A stretch of DNA of 14,915 nt from an uncultured Bacteroidota bacterium. GTDB taxonomy: Bacteria > Bacteroidota > Bacteroidia > Chitinophagales > Chitinophagaceae. The DNA is taken from NCBI GenBank assembly GCA_946887345.1, contig CAMPKR010000020.1, positions 1 through 14,915 of the forward strand, in the 5' to 3' direction. Of the stretch, positions 13,789-14,915 are shown one piece after another. Numbering within the stretch: position 1 is the first letter of the stretch; each line of letters opens with the position of its first letter. The position numbers and the translations under genes were made by a program. The notes below the pieces were generated by a model that saw nothing but the letters and a program-made list of their open reading frames with translations, ran no database searches and had not been told where the DNA came from.

Positions 13789-14862
13789 TTACTTGTTTAA
13801 TTCTTTCAGTGTATCACTCAGCACTTTGAGTTGCTTTTTAATGCTCTCGTCGTGGATGCGCTCATATAAGGCAATTACAAATTCGCGGGAGAGGAGAAGC
13901 TTTTCGGCACGCTCACCGCGGGTTTCTACTATCTCGTTCCAGCGCTCGGGAAGGTAGGCGGCTATATTAGCAGCCTTCTTTACCAGGCCGATCTTTTCAC
14001 TAAGCTCCATGCGGCGGGCGAGGAGGTCGATCACTTCAGCATCGATACTATCCATTTCGCGGCGGAGGTGCTCAAGCTCAACATTGCTGCCAGCGACGGT
14101 TTCGCTGCGGCGCATGGTGATGCGGCAGAGAATTTCTTTGAGCTGCTGAGGTGTTACCTGTTGCTCCGCATCACTGAGGGCAAGCCCCGGAGTGGGATGC
14201 GTTTCGATCATCAGGCCATCGAAACCCATATCCATGGCCTTTTGAGCTATGTCGCCAACTATGGAGCGGTTGCCCGTGATATGGCTGGGATCGCAGATAA
14301 TGGGCAGTTCAGGTTTGCGGCGTTTCAACTCTATCGGAATGGGCCAGTTGGGCTGATTGCGATAAGGAGAAGAAGCGCTGTAAGTAGAGAAACCGCGATG
14401 AATGGCCGCGATCTCTTTAATGCCCGCCATCTCCAATCTTTCGATGGCACCCTGCCAGAGGGAAACATCAGGATTCACGGGATTCTTCACCAGTACAGGG
14501 ATTTCCACACCTTTTAAAGCATCGGCTATATGCTGCACCTGGAAAGGGTTTACCGTGGTACGAGCTCCAATCCAAAGTGCGTCGATATCGTATTTAAGTG
14601 CGAGCTCTACGTGTTCGGGCTCGGCTACCTCTATAACTATTGGCAAATTGAATTGCTGCATTGCCTCTTTCAACCACCCTAAAGCTTTTTCGCCATTCCC
14701 TTCGAAACTGCCGGGACGAGTGCGGGGCTTCCATACGCCGGCGCGAAAAAGATTGATATTGAGTTCCTTTAATGCCTCTGCTGTGGCCAGTACCTGCTCT
14801 CTTGATTCCGCGCTGCAAGGACCTGCTATGATGTATGGCCCCTCTCCTGATCTGAAAAACAT
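13789..14862 (-). CDS. aroF: Bifunctional DAHP synthase / chorismate mutase (type I-beta, C-terminal AroQ)
   Basis: A 357-residue fusion. Residues 1-250 are a type I-beta 3-deoxy-D-arabino-heptulosonate-7-phosphate synthase, the entry step of the shikimate pathway (PEP plus erythrose 4-phosphate): AGPCSAES (13-20), KPRTRPGSFEG (45-55), IGARTTVNP (98-106), LVKNPVNPD (124-132), HRGF (155-158) and CDPSHITG (190-197). Residues 260-350 are an AroQ-type chorismate mutase helix bundle (LRREMDSIDAEVIDLLARRM, IGLVKK). This order, mutase at the C terminus, is known from Bacteroidota such as Prevotella nigrescens, where the mutase domain also carries feedback control by prephenate; the same is likely here (inference). 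The symbol is approximate because naming of these fusions varies. The ATG at 14862 gives a normal N terminus. Confidence 0.94.
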   Translation of the reverse strand: MFFRSGEGPYIIAGPCSAESREQVLATAEALKELNINLFRAGVWKPRTRPGSFEGNGEKALGWLKEAMQQFNLPIVIEVAEPEHVELALKYDIDALWIGARTTVNPFQVQHIADALKGVEIPVLVKNPVNPDVSLWQGAIERLEMAGIKEIAAIHRGFSTYSASSPYRNQPNWPIPIELKRRKPELPIICDPSHITGNRSIVGDIAQKAMDMGFDGLMIETHPTPGLALSDAEQQVTPQQLKEILCRITMRRSETVAGSNVELEHLRREMDSIDAEVIDLLARRMELSEKIGLVKKAANIAAYLPERWNEIVETRGERAEKLLLSREFVIALYERIHDESIKKQLKVLSDTLKELNK

Positions 14863-14866
14863 AATA

Positions 14867-14874
14867 CAAAGGTA
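14867..14874 (-). promoter_or_regulatory. Candidate -7 element (TACCTTTG) of the DAHP synthase gene
   Basis: TACCTTTG on the minus strand, 4 nt before the ATG, in the same layout as at the glcD-like gene. The expected -33 box is absent. Instead CCAAATTCC occurs twice on the minus strand (14893-14885 and 14907-14899), 14 nt apart, in the place where the -33 region should be. Confidence 0.4.
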
Positions 14875-14884
14875 TGGGGTAGAG

Positions 14885-14907
14885 GGAATTTGGAATGAGG
14901 AATTTGG
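14885..14907. repeat. Tandem 9-nt repeat upstream of the DAHP synthase gene
   Basis: GGAATTTGG occurs at 14885-14893 and 14899-14907, a 14-nt period, upstream of the candidate -7 box. It could be a binding site for a regulator or simply low-complexity intergenic sequence. The window ends 8 nt farther on. Confidence 0.4.
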
Positions 14908-14915
14908 TATTGGGA

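Noticed and set aside
14068..14517. A 149-codon frame antisense to the DAHP synthase gene
   Set aside because: The opposite strand encodes an unmistakable enzyme with all motifs, and no domain is seen here.

Overview
The window looks like chromosomal DNA of a Bacteroidota bacterium, most likely Chitinophagaceae or a close relative (inference). The clues are several upstream regions with the phylum's -33 TTTG / -7 TAnnTTTG promoter, few Shine-Dalgarno sequences, a tRNA gene without an encoded CCA end, a DAHP synthase with a C-terminal chorismate mutase, and phylum-typical repeats and GIY-YIG genes.

Left part (1-5205). A minus-strand run holds an MBOAT O-acyltransferase, an AlgX/AlgJ-like SGNH-fold partner (together a likely envelope glycan or metabolite acylation pair) and a GlcD-type FAD oxidase. 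Divergent from it is a PadR regulator plus PspC-domain protein operon. The two divergent promoters lie in 4091-4175.

Middle (5202-8457). Two tandem paralogous exported proteins of the PAPS-independent arylsulfotransferase family each have their own similar promoter. They carry complementary substitutions at two positions that line up with catalytic residues of E. coli AssT.

tRNA locus (8613-9113). An intact tRNA-Ala(GGC) with terminator is followed by a small GIY-YIG nuclease gene, then by a second, degenerate copy of the tRNA plus terminator. A 19-bp palindrome pair breaks up the second copy. The nuclease start codon lies just after the first terminator and its last codons and stop are read from the tRNA copy. 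This is the best candidate for an undescribed mobile unit.

Right part (9148-14862). A small membrane protein, then lpxB with a coupled small membrane-protein gene, divergent from comA (phosphosulfolactate synthase) and aroE. Next is a 600-bp island with three copies of a REP-like hairpin sharing one 14-nt loop, two of them bracketing in inverted orientation a second, frameshifted GIY-YIG gene. Last come a class I methyltransferase and the bifunctional DAHP synthase/chorismate mutase gene. aroE and the DAHP synthase both serve the shikimate/chorismate pathway.

Main theme of the hunt: both GIY-YIG genes are unrelated in subfamily, yet each is embedded in flanking duplications with palindromes, and in each the stop codon sits in or at the edge of the flanking repeat. 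This suggests that single-domain GIY-YIG nucleases work with REP-like or tRNA-derived repeats in this phylum, much as RAYT transposases do with REPs in proteobacteria. That comparison is inference.
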